60,189 nt of DNA from JBCCAG01 sp050330955 (lineage in GTDB: Bacteria > Cyanobacteriota > Cyanobacteriia > CAKZMO01): positions 1 to 60,189 of the forward strand of contig JBHJHJ010000080.1 of NCBI GenBank assembly GCA_050330955.1, given 5' to 3'. The notes under the pieces were generated by a model. The model made no database searches, was not told the DNA's origin, and saw only the letters and a program-made list of their open reading frames with translations. The translations under genes and the position numbers were made by a program. The stretch's first letter is position 1. Every line of letters starts with the position of its first letter. Shown here one piece after another: positions 9,265 to 18,541 of this stretch.

Positions 9265-10494
9265 TCACATCACACAGGTCTTGGTATCAAGGTGACTGTG
9301 AATCATGCCAAGCAACTGATCGCTATTGGGGGGTTTGATCAAAAACTCCGTTGCACCTGCTAAGCGAGCCCGAACGCGATCGACAGGCTTGCTGTGGCCG
9401 GTCAGAATGATGATAGGCGTTTTTTTAAACACGGGCGTGTCCCGCAAAAACTTGCAAATGCTGTAGCCGTCCGCGTTGGGCAGCATTAAATCTAGTAGGA
9501 TTAGGGCAGGCCTATGCTCTATGAGCTGGGAAAAGCCCCGCATGGGCTCCTGAATAATTAGGGCGTCGTAGCCTGCCGAAGTCAGAATCTTTTTGAGGCT
9601 GTGGCCCAAGACAGGGCTATCGTCGATGCAGGCAATCAGAGGTGGGGTGCCCTCTGACCGAGACGGGTGGGGGTGAGGCGCGTGAGGTTCTGAGGGCTTA
9701 GATTTTGGCGCAAGGGCTTGCTGAGCTACTTCTGTGGGTGGCGTTTGAATCTGTGAAGCCGGAGCCGCTATCAGTTCAGTCGGTGGCGTGGATAAATCAG
9801 GTACAGTCAAGAACTCTAGGGTGCCGCCCTGGACAAAGGGTCTCAGCGATGTGGCAATGTCTTGAGGCTGCCGATTGAGACGCCCGGCAATCTCCCAGAG
9901 AGTAAAATCGCCCCTGAGATAGGCGTGGTCGAAGGGGAGGTTTGTGGGAAGCTGCGAGGCTTTCACCTCTTTTTTGAGTGTGGGCGATTGGGCTGGGCTA
10001 CACTGGGCTATGCCAGTGGTAAGCCACTGTTCTTGCATACTTTTGACCTTGCCGAAGGTCATCTTAATTTCCCAATTAGACAATGCGATGCTGCGATAGG
10101 TCTGCGATATTGAAAATGGAACTGCTTGCCATTCACGCTCTAGGCGATCGCAAAGGCTCATTTCAAACAAGCACTCCTGCAGTAACGTTCGCAGCATAAG
10201 CTTGATGCGGATCATGCTGAGCTGCTGGTTGTCGAGCCCTTGATTGAGCAAATGCATTTGCCAGCCTCTCTCATCTGACGATTGAGTCGCATCAACTTGG
10301 CAATCGTAGGTGGGACAATACTGCTTCATGCCTCGGGTCCAGCGTCGAACCGCGTGACGCTCATCTTCAGCATACAGAAACCGACCTTGAACAAAGGCAA
10401 GCTTCCAAGCAACCTCCTGATTTTTGAGGACTAGATACCCTCCGAAGTTCTTGTTGGGGAGCTCCAGGAGTTGAATTAGCTCGGTGATGTTCAT
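9265..10494 (-). CDS. PATAN-domain response regulator, copy 2
   Basis: A 409-residue paralogue of the next gene with the same order: PATAN-type region, low-complexity Pro-rich linker, then a receiver (IDDSPVLGHSLKKIL, phosphoacceptor in LLDLMLPNADGYS, ILTG, IKPP). The start MNITELIQLLELP at 10494 aligns with MKLTELTQLL of copy 1, so a start 21 codons upstream (MARCDGEP, 10557) is less likely. The receivers are nearly identical (for example ALIIQEPMRGFSQLIEH in both) while the N-terminal halves and linkers differ much more. This is the promoter-proximal gene of the pair. Confidence 0.88.
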   Translation of the reverse strand: MNITELIQLLELPNKNFGGYLVLKNQEVAWKLAFVQGRFLYAEDERHAVRRWTRGMKQYCPTYDCQVDATQSSDERGWQMHLLNQGLDNQQLSMIRIKLMLRTLLQECLFEMSLCDRLEREWQAVPFSISQTYRSIALSNWEIKMTFGKVKSMQEQWLTTGIAQCSPAQSPTLKKEVKASQLPTNLPFDHAYLRGDFTLWEIAGRLNRQPQDIATSLRPFVQGGTLEFLTVPDLSTPPTELIAAPASQIQTPPTEVAQQALAPKSKPSEPHAPHPHPSRSEGTPPLIACIDDSPVLGHSLKKILTSAGYDALIIQEPMRGFSQLIEHRPALILLDLMLPNADGYSICKFLRDTPVFKKTPIIILTGHSKPVDRVRARLAGATEFLIKPPNSDQLLGMIHSHLDTKTCVM

Positions 10495-11107
10495 TTGTAG
10501 TGAGAATTGAGGATCGGCTAGAAGAGTTGTGATAGGTTCACCATCGCAGCGAGCCATCGCTGTAAAAACACAGCTTTCAATGAACTAACTGGCTAGGCTT
10601 TTTTCAAATGTATAGTAGGGCACTCAGATAGCAGGCGCTTAGTCCTATGAGCGGACCAGAGACCGGCTCACGAAAGATTGTGAAACAGCATCAAATTATC
10701 CCGGTCTGCCGAGATTAAAGCAAAGGTTACCGAAACGTATGTTTTGCACCGTCGGGATTTTAGTAGAGACCCAACCCAAGTTCTGACGCGAAAATTCTAT
10801 CCACCTAGAACACAAGTTAACACCGACTCAGTTGGTATACGCCAAAGAAACTCTAGATAATTTATGTTTCTTAATGTTGACGCACGTCTTGTATCAATGG
10901 CGGTAACTTTCGATTTTCTCAAGGTTTGCAAGTATCACATCTAGGCTTTACAAACGGCGCAACCGGCTGCTCTGGCAACGGTAGGCCCGGAGCTTGTTTG
11001 ATGAGTGTTCCTCGGTTTAGAGTCAAAATTTTAGAAAATAATGCAATTCATCCTGCTGCAATGTGAGGGAGAGGAAGAAATGTGTATTGCACGTATCGCG
11101 AGCAGCT
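10495..11107. other. Divergent intergenic region between PATAN-REC and pentapeptide genes
   Basis: About 610 bases separate the two divergent genes and must hold promoters for both. I see no tRNA, no clear riboswitch and no strong terminator. Near its right end a GAGAGGAAG ribosome-binding site precedes an ATG at 11080 that opens a 23-codon frame (MCIARIASSYES...) ending at 11151. That frame overlaps, in another phase, the start of the pentapeptide gene. Confidence 0.5.
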
Positions 11108-11653
11108 ATGAATCTCATGACTATGGACATGCAGGAACTCATCATTGCTAATAATGGTAAGCTAGATGGAATGAATTTCTCCGGAAAAAACCTGTCGGGC
11201 CTCAATCTGGAACGCGCTTCCTTCCAAAATGCAGATTTTCGAGACGCCAACCTCTCTAAGACAAACTTGAGACACGCTAACTTGACGGGCGCTGATCTAT
11301 ATAAAGCTAACTTAGAAGATGCGGACTTGACTAAAGTTATTGCTCGGAACGCAAGATTTTATGGGGCTTGCCTAAAAGGGGCAATCTTGGTCAGAACTGA
11401 TTTTTGTGATGCTGACTTGTCGCTGTCTTACCTAATCAGCGCAAATATGTTAGGTGCCGACTTTACTCGCGCCATTCTACTCGGAGCAAAGGTCTCGGAT
11501 GTAGACTTGCAGGAAAGCTGTAGCATCAGCAGTACAATCCTTCCAACCGGAGACCGCTCTAGTGGAAAGACCAAAGCTCATTGGAACATCTGGAATCCTC
11601 TAGATAGTGCTGGGCTCTCAGAAAAACCACAAGAAGTAGAAAAACGTCGTTAA
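11108..11653 (+). CDS. Pentapeptide repeat protein beside chemosensory genes
   Basis: A 181-residue protein from the ATG at 11108 (MNLMTMDMQELIIANNGKL). A GTG at 11063 in the same frame would add 15 residues. From about residue 22 it consists of pentapeptides (FSGKNL, SGLNL, ERASF, QNADF, RDANL, SKTNL, RHANL, TGADL, YKANL, EDADL and so on) for about 20 units, then a 45-residue charged tail that leaves the repeat. No signal peptide or membrane segment is visible. It lies between the PATAN-REC pair and the MCP, but with 500 bases to the MCP gene it is probably a separate transcript. A role in the sensory system is suggested only by position. Confidence 0.85.
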   Translation: MNLMTMDMQELIIANNGKLDGMNFSGKNLSGLNLERASFQNADFRDANLSKTNLRHANLTGADLYKANLEDADLTKVIARNARFYGACLKGAILVRTDFCDADLSLSYLISANMLGADFTRAILLGAKVSDVDLQESCSISSTILPTGDRSSGKTKAHWNIWNPLDSAGLSEKPQEVEKRR

Positions 11654-12153
11654 GGTTCGTAAACTCATTCTGTTTTGCGATCGCCAAAAAGAAGAGTTGG
11701 GTAACCCATCACGTTCTGCCGTGTATTTTCGCTTCACCACTATGCATTCAGTAGCCAAGCTTAAATATCATAGCTGTCGCCTGAATCAAGAAAACTTTTT
11801 GCAAGCTTCATAGTTATAGCGATTTCTTATTGCGTGAGATATAGGTTTGAGTGATTAGGGCGCCGCGCCCTCTCACCCAAGACTTCACACATAGAAAATG
11901 CCGTAACCACCAGAACAGACTTGTTTGATAGATTTTATTTTCTACGGTCTCAATAGGGTTATAGCGTCTGACCCTGAACGATAGGGAAATCGTAGAAAAA
12001 TTGGTTTCTCTGTTGCTTTGATCAGGCTGAAGAATTCAACAGTCAGAGCTCGATAGTACAAGCATCATCGAGCCCAATAGATTAATATGCCACGCTCCCT
12101 CAAATTGGACGGGTGCACGCTGTAAATTCACTCGATTGTTAAAGGTTATTACG
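11654..12153. other. Intergenic region upstream of the chemosensory operon
   Basis: Five hundred bases without a credible gene. It should contain the promoter of the MCP-cheA-cheB-cheR-cheW run. At 11851-11876 there is an imperfect hairpin with arms GTGATTAGGGCG and CGCCCTCTCAC around a 3-base CCG loop. It may terminate the pentapeptide transcript, or belong to the dispersed palindromes seen elsewhere in the window. I see nothing else specific. Confidence 0.45.
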
Positions 12154-14052
12154 ATGGTTGCTAAATTGCTCAACAATTTCAAGAATCTCAAAATTCAGCA
12201 GCAGTTTTTACTTCTGGTTGTGTTAAGCGCTACAATTCCTGCTGTCCTTGTTGGTATCGCTGGCGTGTTTTCCGCTTCAGGTTCCCTTTCAAATATCTCG
12301 ACAGCAACGCTTCAAGAAGAGGTGGATGATAAAGTCGAACAGTTCGACTCTCTTCTAGGCAGTGTCAGCAGCGACGTGCTTTTTCTGAGTCAATTGCCTG
12401 AAGTTGAAGGCCTCTTGCGGGCACGGGCTAACGGTGGCACTGACCCCGAAAGAAACTTGTCCTCTGACGCTTGGGTTGACCAGCTAGAGCTTCTATTCAA
12501 GGACATGCTGACCCACAAACAAGCCTACGCGCAGCTCCGCTACATCGATTCGTCGGGTCAAGAGCTGGTGCGAGTGACCTCAAACGGCAGTGAAGTCGAG
12601 ATCAATTCTGGCGCTCAGCTCGAAGATAAGTCCGATTCTGAGTACTTCACCGAGTCCATAGGAATGGATGTCGGTGAAGTTTACGTCTCGCCCGTAGAAC
12701 TGAACCGCATAGGTGGTGAAATTCAAGAGCCCCAAACGCCTGTCATCCGCTATGGGACGCCTGTTGAAAATGCAGCCGGTGAGAAGCAGGGCATCATTAT
12801 TGCCAATATCTTTGCTCAGCCGCTGATCGAGCAGTTCTCTGAGATTCGCGAAACTGATGACCTGCATGCGAACGAAGATCTCATCCTAGTTAATCAGGAT
12901 GGTTACTATATTTATCACCCTGATCCTGCAAAGACCTGGGGATTTGAGCTGGGCAACGATGAAACCCTGGCCAATGACTTCTCTCCAGAAGTGGTAGACG
13001 AAATCATGAACACAGAGGTCGGCGTGGTTGATATCGGTAGCCACCTCCTCTCCCACCACAAGTTTGTGCCTGACCCCAAGCATCCTAGCTCGCTGGTGGC
13101 GATCGCGGAGGTACCGAAGGGCGTGGTTTACGCTTCCGTAAAGCGGTTTGAGCTATTGTCCGGTCTGGCCCTATTTCTTGCTCTCGCTGTTGGGATTCCC
13201 ATCGCCGTCCTGCGAGGACGGCAGCTTGTGGGCACTATGGAGAGCTTGGCCACCAATATCTCCACCTCTAGCCAGGAGATGGCCACCACCATAGCCGAGC
13301 AGGAGCGTGTGGCCAGTCAGCAGGCGGCCTCCGTGAACGAAACCACCACTACCATGGACGAGCTGGAAGCTTCCTCTCGCCATGCTGCAGAGCAGGCCAA
13401 CGCTGCGGTTGAAGCTGCCAAGCGGGCCTTTGCTGCTTCAGAACAGGGCACCCAAGCTGTGGATGAGGGGTTAGAGCGAATGTTTGCCCTAGAGAAAAAC
13501 GTGCAGGTGATTGCTGAGCAAGTGGTAGACCTCAGCAGTCAGGCCAGCCAAATCAGCAACATCTCTCAGCTGGTGATTGACTTTGCCAACCAGACCAACA
13601 TGCTAGCCCTCAACTCTTCGGTCGAGGCCGTGCGGGCGGGCGAGCACGGTAAAGGCTTTGCAGTAGTGGCTAATGAGATTCGCAAGCTGGCGGATCAGAG
13701 TCAGCAGTCTGCCGATAAAATCAACAACTTGGTTTCCACCATTCAGAAGGCCATCAACGAGACCGTTATGGTGACCGAAGAGGGCACGAAAACGGTGAAG
13801 ATGGGTGTGCAAATGGCCAAGCAGACAGAGACAGCTTTCAGCGAAATTAAGGAATCGGTGAATCAAGTGGTATTAAATAACCAGCAGGTGTCGCTCAACC
13901 TGAAGCAGCAGGTGGACGCAATTCAGCAGGTGGTGGATGCCATGGACTTGATCAATCGCGGCGCGAAGGAAACGGCGAGCGGTTTGAACCAGTCAAAAGT
14001 GGGAACGGAGCAGCTTAATGACGCGGCTCTAGTTCTGCAGCAGATGGTGTGA
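12154..14052 (+). CDS. Methyl-accepting chemotaxis protein with dCache-like sensor
   Basis: A 632-residue receptor from the ATG at 12154, which has AAAGG 9 bases upstream; a TTG at 12136 would add six codons. A membrane helix at about residues 15-40 and another at about 330-350 enclose a periplasmic domain of about 290 residues that resembles dCache. The cytoplasmic part is an all-helical signalling domain whose hairpin tip reads ANQTNMLALNSSVEAVRAGE, the region that binds CheA and CheW. No clear HAMP domain follows the second membrane helix. Several Gln/Glu-Gln/Glu positions before and after the tip could be CheR/CheB methylation sites. There is no phytochrome-type GAF domain as in phototaxis receptor PixJ, so a small-molecule ligand is more likely. 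It is the first gene of the chemosensory run. Confidence 0.93.
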   Translation: MVAKLLNNFKNLKIQQQFLLLVVLSATIPAVLVGIAGVFSASGSLSNISTATLQEEVDDKVEQFDSLLGSVSSDVLFLSQLPEVEGLLRARANGGTDPERNLSSDAWVDQLELLFKDMLTHKQAYAQLRYIDSSGQELVRVTSNGSEVEINSGAQLEDKSDSEYFTESIGMDVGEVYVSPVELNRIGGEIQEPQTPVIRYGTPVENAAGEKQGIIIANIFAQPLIEQFSEIRETDDLHANEDLILVNQDGYYIYHPDPAKTWGFELGNDETLANDFSPEVVDEIMNTEVGVVDIGSHLLSHHKFVPDPKHPSSLVAIAEVPKGVVYASVKRFELLSGLALFLALAVGIPIAVLRGRQLVGTMESLATNISTSSQEMATTIAEQERVASQQAASVNETTTTMDELEASSRHAAEQANAAVEAAKRAFAASEQGTQAVDEGLERMFALEKNVQVIAEQVVDLSSQASQISNISQLVIDFANQTNMLALNSSVEAVRAGEHGKGFAVVANEIRKLADQSQQSADKINNLVSTIQKAINETVMVTEEGTKTVKMGVQMAKQTETAFSEIKESVNQVVLNNQQVSLNLKQQVDAIQQVVDAMDLINRGAKETASGLNQSKVGTEQLNDAALVLQQMV

Positions 14053-14071
14053 TGAAGCGCTAATTCATAGC

Positions 14072-14101
14072 GGTGGGGACGGGGCAGCGCCCTGTCCCTG
14101 C
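14072..14101. repeat. Palindromic repeat between MCP and cheA
   Basis: GGGACGGGGC, loop AGC, then GCCCTGTCCC form a stem with one G-T wobble. The outer bases resemble a decayed GTAGGGAC...GTCCCTAC. The form (a 3-base loop closed by GGC/GCC) is like the elements at 38966, 39133 and 39221. The element covers the alternative GTG start of cheA at 14073, which supports the later ATG as the true start. In an operon such a hairpin could weaken read-through or stabilise RNA ends. Confidence 0.6.
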
Positions 14102-14153
14102 AAAATGCCCAACCGTACTCCCAATCTTAGGCCTAGCCAAACCTTCACCCACC

Positions 14154-17100
14154 ATGATGATTCAAGATGAAGAGCTACGTAGTCTCTACCAGACTACTGG
14201 CTTAGAGCGACTTCAAAAGCTTCAGATGGGGCTCATGCATCTAGAGCAAGCGCCCAAAGATCAAACCGTGCTTGAAGAGCTGCGGCGTGAAATCCACAGC
14301 CTCAAGGGCGACTCTAGAATCGTCGGGCTAGAGGACATCGTCAACCTTTCGCAGCAAATTGAGGATATCGTCAAAGCGATTCAGCACAACGATGTCGCCT
14401 TTACGTTAGAGGTGAGCGATCGCCTCTATCACGGGCTTGAGGCCGCAGGGCAACTGGTGCATGAAGCCGCAACTGGTGAACAAGGCGACGTGGACTTTGA
14501 CACCACATTCGGTCTTTTGGGCAGTGTCCTTGATGTGAAACCGTTATCCTCAGAGCGTCTTCCAGAGGAGCTGGTTTTTCCCCAATCCCCTGGCTCAGAC
14601 ATCGTGCTAACTGAATGCCTCTATATTGATGATGATGAGCTGCGGGAGATCTATCGCACCACCAGTGAAGATCGGCTTCAGGCTTTAGAAATCAGCCTCA
14701 GTCAACTGATCGCAGGAGACGACGATCCCATAATTTTAGAAACGCTGCGTCGAGAGACCCACAGCCTCAAAGGCGACTCTAAGGCTGTAGGTCTAGATAT
14801 CCTGGGAGAGCTGGTCCAGGGCCTGGAAGATATCACTAAAGCAGTCCAGCAGCAGCCCGCACTGCTGACCCCGATGCTGGGTGAAGGCCTTGACTATGGC
14901 CTAGGGGCGATTCGGCAGCTTGTAGAAGAAGCGGTGTCTGGAGAGCCCAGCGGGATCGATGCCGCTTCTTTAGGGGAGTACTTGATGGAGCTGACGGATT
15001 CGGTCATGGTTCCAAGGCCCAGTCTCTCAGCGCCCAGCCTCTCAGCAGCAAGTCTCTTAGCACCAGAGGCTTCACCGCTGGATATCGTGGTGCCAGAGGC
15101 CAGGGTGCCAGAGGCTAGAGTGTCAGAGGCCAGAGTACCAGAGACCAAGGTGCCAGATCTTTCACCGCTGGATATCGCGGCACCTGGCGCCCATCCCCTA
15201 GACCCCCAAACCTCGGCTCAGCAGTCAGCTCCGATCGCCGTCAGCGTCATCGAAGACGCAGAACTGCGGGAAATTTACCGCACGACCACTGAAGAGCGGC
15301 TGCAGTCCCTCGAAGCCAATCTGCTGTATCTGGAAAAATATCCTCAAGACGAAACAACCTTTGCTGCCCTGCTGCGGGAAGCTCACAGCCTCAAGGGTGA
15401 CTCCAGAAGTACCGGCGTAGATTCGGTAGAAGCGATCGCCCACGCCGTTGAGGACGTGCTGATCGGCGTGCAGCGGCATCATATTTCCCTCGATTCGGGC
15501 GTCAGCGACTCTCTCTATAGAGGGCTAGACGCCATGGGGCAGCTTGCTCAAGAAGCGGTCACCGGAGAAGCTGCAGGGGTAGACACAGCTCAGCTCTTGC
15601 AGACGCTCCAAAACCTCCTCCCAATAAACGATCTACAAGAGACGGCAGCGCCGACACCTGAGATCTCTGCCCAACTCCTATCTACTGAGCCTGCTGCTCC
15701 AGCCTCAGCGGCTACTCCCATAAGAGAGGGCATCGCTCAAATCGATTCTATCCGGGTGCAAACTCGGGAACTAGACACGCTTCTGTCTCAGGCAGAGGAA
15801 CTAGCGGTGACCCGCATTCAGATTGCCCAGTCGTCAACTCAGGTGCAGCAGCTCGTTGACCTATGGGAAGCTTGGCAGAGTGGCAAAAAGCCACTCGACC
15901 CCTCCGCGCCCGCTTACCCAGAGCGCATGGAGGCGCTGCTGCAGGCGCTGCGCACCACGGTGCAGGACAACAGCAGCAAGCTGGACCTAGTGGCAGAAGA
16001 CATGCGAGAGCAGGTGCGTAAGCTGCAGCTGCTGCCCTTGTCTACCTTATTTCAGCCCCTGCCGCGATTGGTTCGCGACCTGGCTAAGCAGCAGGCTAAG
16101 AAAGTCGAGCTGGTGTTAGAAGGAGAAGACGCCACGGCAGATAAGCGACTGCTTGAGGGCATCAAAGATTCCCTGATGCATTTGGTACGCAATGCGATTG
16201 ACCACGGCATTGAAACACCGGAGGATCGCCTTGCTACAGGTAAGCCGGCCACCGCAACCTTGCGCATCAAGGCCTATCAAACTGCCATTAGCCTCACCCT
16301 TGAAATCTCCGACGACGGCAAGGGATTGGACCTAGAGCGAATTAAGCAGACCGCCATTAAGAGAGGGCTTTATCCTGCAGAGGATCTAGAGGCGATGTCC
16401 GTCAGCCAGCTTCAGCGGCTCATTTTGGCGCCTGGCTTCTCGACTCGGACCTTCATCACTGAGATTTCTGGACGAGGGGTGGGTCTAGACGTAGTGAATA
16501 CTCAGGTTGAACGGTTGAAGGGCGGCATTCAAATTGAGTCAACGCCGGGGCAAGGCTGCACCTTCCGGCTGCAGATGAGCACTGCCCTCAGCACAGCCAA
16601 CGTCATTTTGGTTGAAACGCAAGGCATGACCTTTGCGCTGCCAATTGAGTTTCTGCAGATGTCGCTCTTGGTCTCGCCAGATCAGCTTGTCTCAGTTGAC
16701 GGTCGGCAAACCCTCGATGTGGCTGGGGAAGCCGTTCCTGTGGCTGACTTAGCAGAGACCCTGGAGCTCTCTAGCTCGCCTATTTATGACCGGGTGGCTC
16801 AGCCTTCCCCACAGATCAATCGCCGGCCCTGCGTCTTACTCAAAATTGGCGAAGAGCAGGCGGGATTTTTCGTAGACCGTCTCATTACCCAGCAGGAGGT
16901 GGTGAGTAAGCCGCTAGGAACCCTACTCAACCGAGTGCGCAACGTCAGTGGTGCCACTATTCTAGGCACTGGAGAAGTGTGCATGATTCTCAATCCATCA
17001 GACCTGCTCAAATCCCTGCAGCGGAAGACGCCGTATAGCCCCATTCTCCAAGCCCCTCTCCGTAAATCCATCATTCTTCTAGTGGAAGATTCTCCCCCAG

Positions 17101-17426
17101 TACGCATTCAGGAGAAGCGGCTGTTTGAAGGGGCAGGATATGAGGTGGTCACAGCAGTCAACGGTTTAGAGGGCTACAACAAGCTCCGAACCCGTAACTT
17201 TGATGCTGTGGTGTCTGATGTGGAAATGCCTCATCTTGACGGATTCTCTCTAGTGGCGAGAATCCGCCAGCATCAGGAATACGAAGATCTGCCTGTGGTT
17301 CTGGTGACCACCCTGGACTCTGACGCGGACCGGAAGCGGGGCGCCGATGCCGGGGCAAGCGCTTACATCATTAAGGGGCGGTTCAACCAAGAGGCACTGC
17401 TAGAGACTTTAGAGCAATTAATTTAG
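14154..17426 (+). CDS. Hybrid CheA histidine kinase: three Hpt domains, kinase core, CheW-like, receiver
   Basis: A 1,090-residue kinase from ATG 14154. Three Hpt domains each contain HSLKGDS with the phosphorylatable His at 48, 203 and 411. A dimerisation region follows (IDSIRVQTRELDTLLSQAEE), then an ATPase domain (NAIDHGIETPEDR, SDDGKGLD, SGRGVGLDVV), a CheW-like regulatory domain and a C-terminal receiver (LLVEDSPPVR, phosphoacceptor in VSDVEMPHLDG, VTT, IIKG). This resembles cyanobacterial PixL/TaxAY-type kinases. The MCP and CheW couple to it, and it should phosphorylate its own receiver, CheB and probably the PATAN-REC proteins. Between Hpt2 and Hpt3 lies a linker with VPEAR-type repeats encoded by a 15-base minisatellite. 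Confidence 0.93.
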   Translation: MMIQDEELRSLYQTTGLERLQKLQMGLMHLEQAPKDQTVLEELRREIHSLKGDSRIVGLEDIVNLSQQIEDIVKAIQHNDVAFTLEVSDRLYHGLEAAGQLVHEAATGEQGDVDFDTTFGLLGSVLDVKPLSSERLPEELVFPQSPGSDIVLTECLYIDDDELREIYRTTSEDRLQALEISLSQLIAGDDDPIILETLRRETHSLKGDSKAVGLDILGELVQGLEDITKAVQQQPALLTPMLGEGLDYGLGAIRQLVEEAVSGEPSGIDAASLGEYLMELTDSVMVPRPSLSAPSLSAASLLAPEASPLDIVVPEARVPEARVSEARVPETKVPDLSPLDIAAPGAHPLDPQTSAQQSAPIAVSVIEDAELREIYRTTTEERLQSLEANLLYLEKYPQDETTFAALLREAHSLKGDSRSTGVDSVEAIAHAVEDVLIGVQRHHISLDSGVSDSLYRGLDAMGQLAQEAVTGEAAGVDTAQLLQTLQNLLPINDLQETAAPTPEISAQLLSTEPAAPASAATPIREGIAQIDSIRVQTRELDTLLSQAEELAVTRIQIAQSSTQVQQLVDLWEAWQSGKKPLDPSAPAYPERMEALLQALRTTVQDNSSKLDLVAEDMREQVRKLQLLPLSTLFQPLPRLVRDLAKQQAKKVELVLEGEDATADKRLLEGIKDSLMHLVRNAIDHGIETPEDRLATGKPATATLRIKAYQTAISLTLEISDDGKGLDLERIKQTAIKRGLYPAEDLEAMSVSQLQRLILAPGFSTRTFITEISGRGVGLDVVNTQVERLKGGIQIESTPGQGCTFRLQMSTALSTANVILVETQGMTFALPIEFLQMSLLVSPDQLVSVDGRQTLDVAGEAVPVADLAETLELSSSPIYDRVAQPSPQINRRPCVLLKIGEEQAGFFVDRLITQQEVVSKPLGTLLNRVRNVSGATILGTGEVCMILNPSDLLKSLQRKTPYSPILQAPLRKSIILLVEDSPPVRIQEKRLFEGAGYEVVTAVNGLEGYNKLRTRNFDAVVSDVEMPHLDGFSLVARIRQHQEYEDLPVVLVTTLDSDADRKRGADAGASAYIIKGRFNQEALLETLEQLI
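15090..15149 (+). repeat. 15-base tandem repeat inside cheA linker
   Basis: Four tandem copies of a unit close to GTGCCAGAGGCCAGA encode VPEAR/VSEAR/VPETK in the linker between the second and third Hpt domains, followed by a partial copy. The array is bracketed by a 17-base direct repeat TTCACCGCTGGATATCG at 15071-15087 and 15161-15177, which lie exactly 90 bases (six units) apart. The unit length is a multiple of three, so copy-number change keeps the frame. Confidence 0.8.
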
Positions 17427-17439
17427 ACGGCGACAGCTT

Positions 17440-18525
17440 ATGCCCATTCGCGTTCTCGTTGTAGAAGACTCACCGATTGCACTCACCGTACTCAAGCGCA
17501 TACTCAATTCGTCACCAGAGATCGAAATTGTGGGTACGGCCTCATCGGGCCTAGAGGCCCTGGGGCTGATTCCCGACCTGCGACCCGATGTGCTCTGCAC
17601 CGACTTCTTTATGCCTAAAATGAACGGTTTGGAGCTGACGGCCCAGGTGATGGCGCGCTTTCCCCTACCTATCTTGGTCATCAGCGCCTCGGTTCAAGAG
17701 GAAGATACCCACCGCATTTTTCAACTTCTAGAAGCGGGGGCGGTGGATATTTTGCCTAAGCCCAGAGCGGGCATTGAGACTGAAAACTTACAGCTCAAAC
17801 AGGCCCTAATTGACAAGGTCAAGGTCCTCTCTGGGGTCCGGGTGTTTAAGAAGAAGTCTCGTAAACCATCGCCTTTGTCAGGAGGTGTGTCGATACCACT
17901 GAATAGACGATTGAAGGACGCACCGCTTCCGGTCCGCTGCAGCCCAAAAATTCTGGCGGTTGGGGCCTCGACCGGGGGACCGATCGCCCTCCAAGAACTG
18001 TTTTCTCATCTACCAGAAAACTTTCCACTCCCCATCCTATGCGTTCAGCACATCAGCCTTGGGTTTCTCCAAGGACTGATTGACTGGCTCTCGGCCACCT
18101 GCCCCCTGCGAATTGAAATTGCCCAAGAGGGCGATCGCCCCAAACCCGGCTGGATCTACTTTCCGCCGGAGCGCCAGCACCTAGAAATCAGCCGTCAGGG
18201 CCGGTTTGTTCACTCCCTCGCGCCGCCGGTAGATAGCCATCGCCCTTCGGTTACCACGACGTTTTCATCCGTGGCTCAGTTCTATGGCCGTAAATCCATC
18301 GGCGTTTTGCTGACGGGAATGGGCCGGGACGGAGCAGACGGCATGAAAGACATTGCCGAGGCGGGGGGCTTGACCATCGCTCAGGATGAGGCCACTTCGG
18401 TGGTGTTTGGCATGCCTAAGGAGGCGATCGCTTTGGGCGCTGCCTGCCAAGTGCTGCCGGTTCAAGATATTGCCCCTACGCTGCTGAAAGTCGTCCAGCG
18501 GTCGGTGCTCCACTCGGTCAAATAG
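17440..18525 (+). CDS. cheB: Chemotaxis response regulator protein-glutamate methylesterase
   Basis: A 361-residue protein with an N-terminal receiver (VVEDSPIA, phosphoacceptor Asp55 in CTDFFMPKMNG, Lys in LPKP) joined by a basic linker (about 130-168) to the methylesterase domain. The catalytic triad is visible: Ser177 in VGASTGGP, His204 in VQHIS and Asp297 in MGRDGADG. It removes methyl groups from receptor glutamates, or deamidates glutamines, and is activated by phosphate from CheA. It starts 13 bases after cheA and is followed by cheR 16 bases later, so the genes form one operon. Confidence 0.96.
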   Translation: MPIRVLVVEDSPIALTVLKRILNSSPEIEIVGTASSGLEALGLIPDLRPDVLCTDFFMPKMNGLELTAQVMARFPLPILVISASVQEEDTHRIFQLLEAGAVDILPKPRAGIETENLQLKQALIDKVKVLSGVRVFKKKSRKPSPLSGGVSIPLNRRLKDAPLPVRCSPKILAVGASTGGPIALQELFSHLPENFPLPILCVQHISLGFLQGLIDWLSATCPLRIEIAQEGDRPKPGWIYFPPERQHLEISRQGRFVHSLAPPVDSHRPSVTTTFSSVAQFYGRKSIGVLLTGMGRDGADGMKDIAEAGGLTIAQDEATSVVFGMPKEAIALGAACQVLPVQDIAPTLLKVVQRSVLHSVK

Positions 18526-18541
18526 TTAACCCTTGACAATT

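Noticed and set aside
10940..11010. GC-rich structured stretch upstream of the pentapeptide gene, considered as a riboswitch
   Set aside because: It lacks the consensus motifs of the c-di-GMP, glutamine and cobalamin classes that I could compare by eye.
15071..15177. CRISPR-like repeats in cheA
   Set aside because: The units are 15 bases, contiguous without spacers, in frame, and encode a protein linker.
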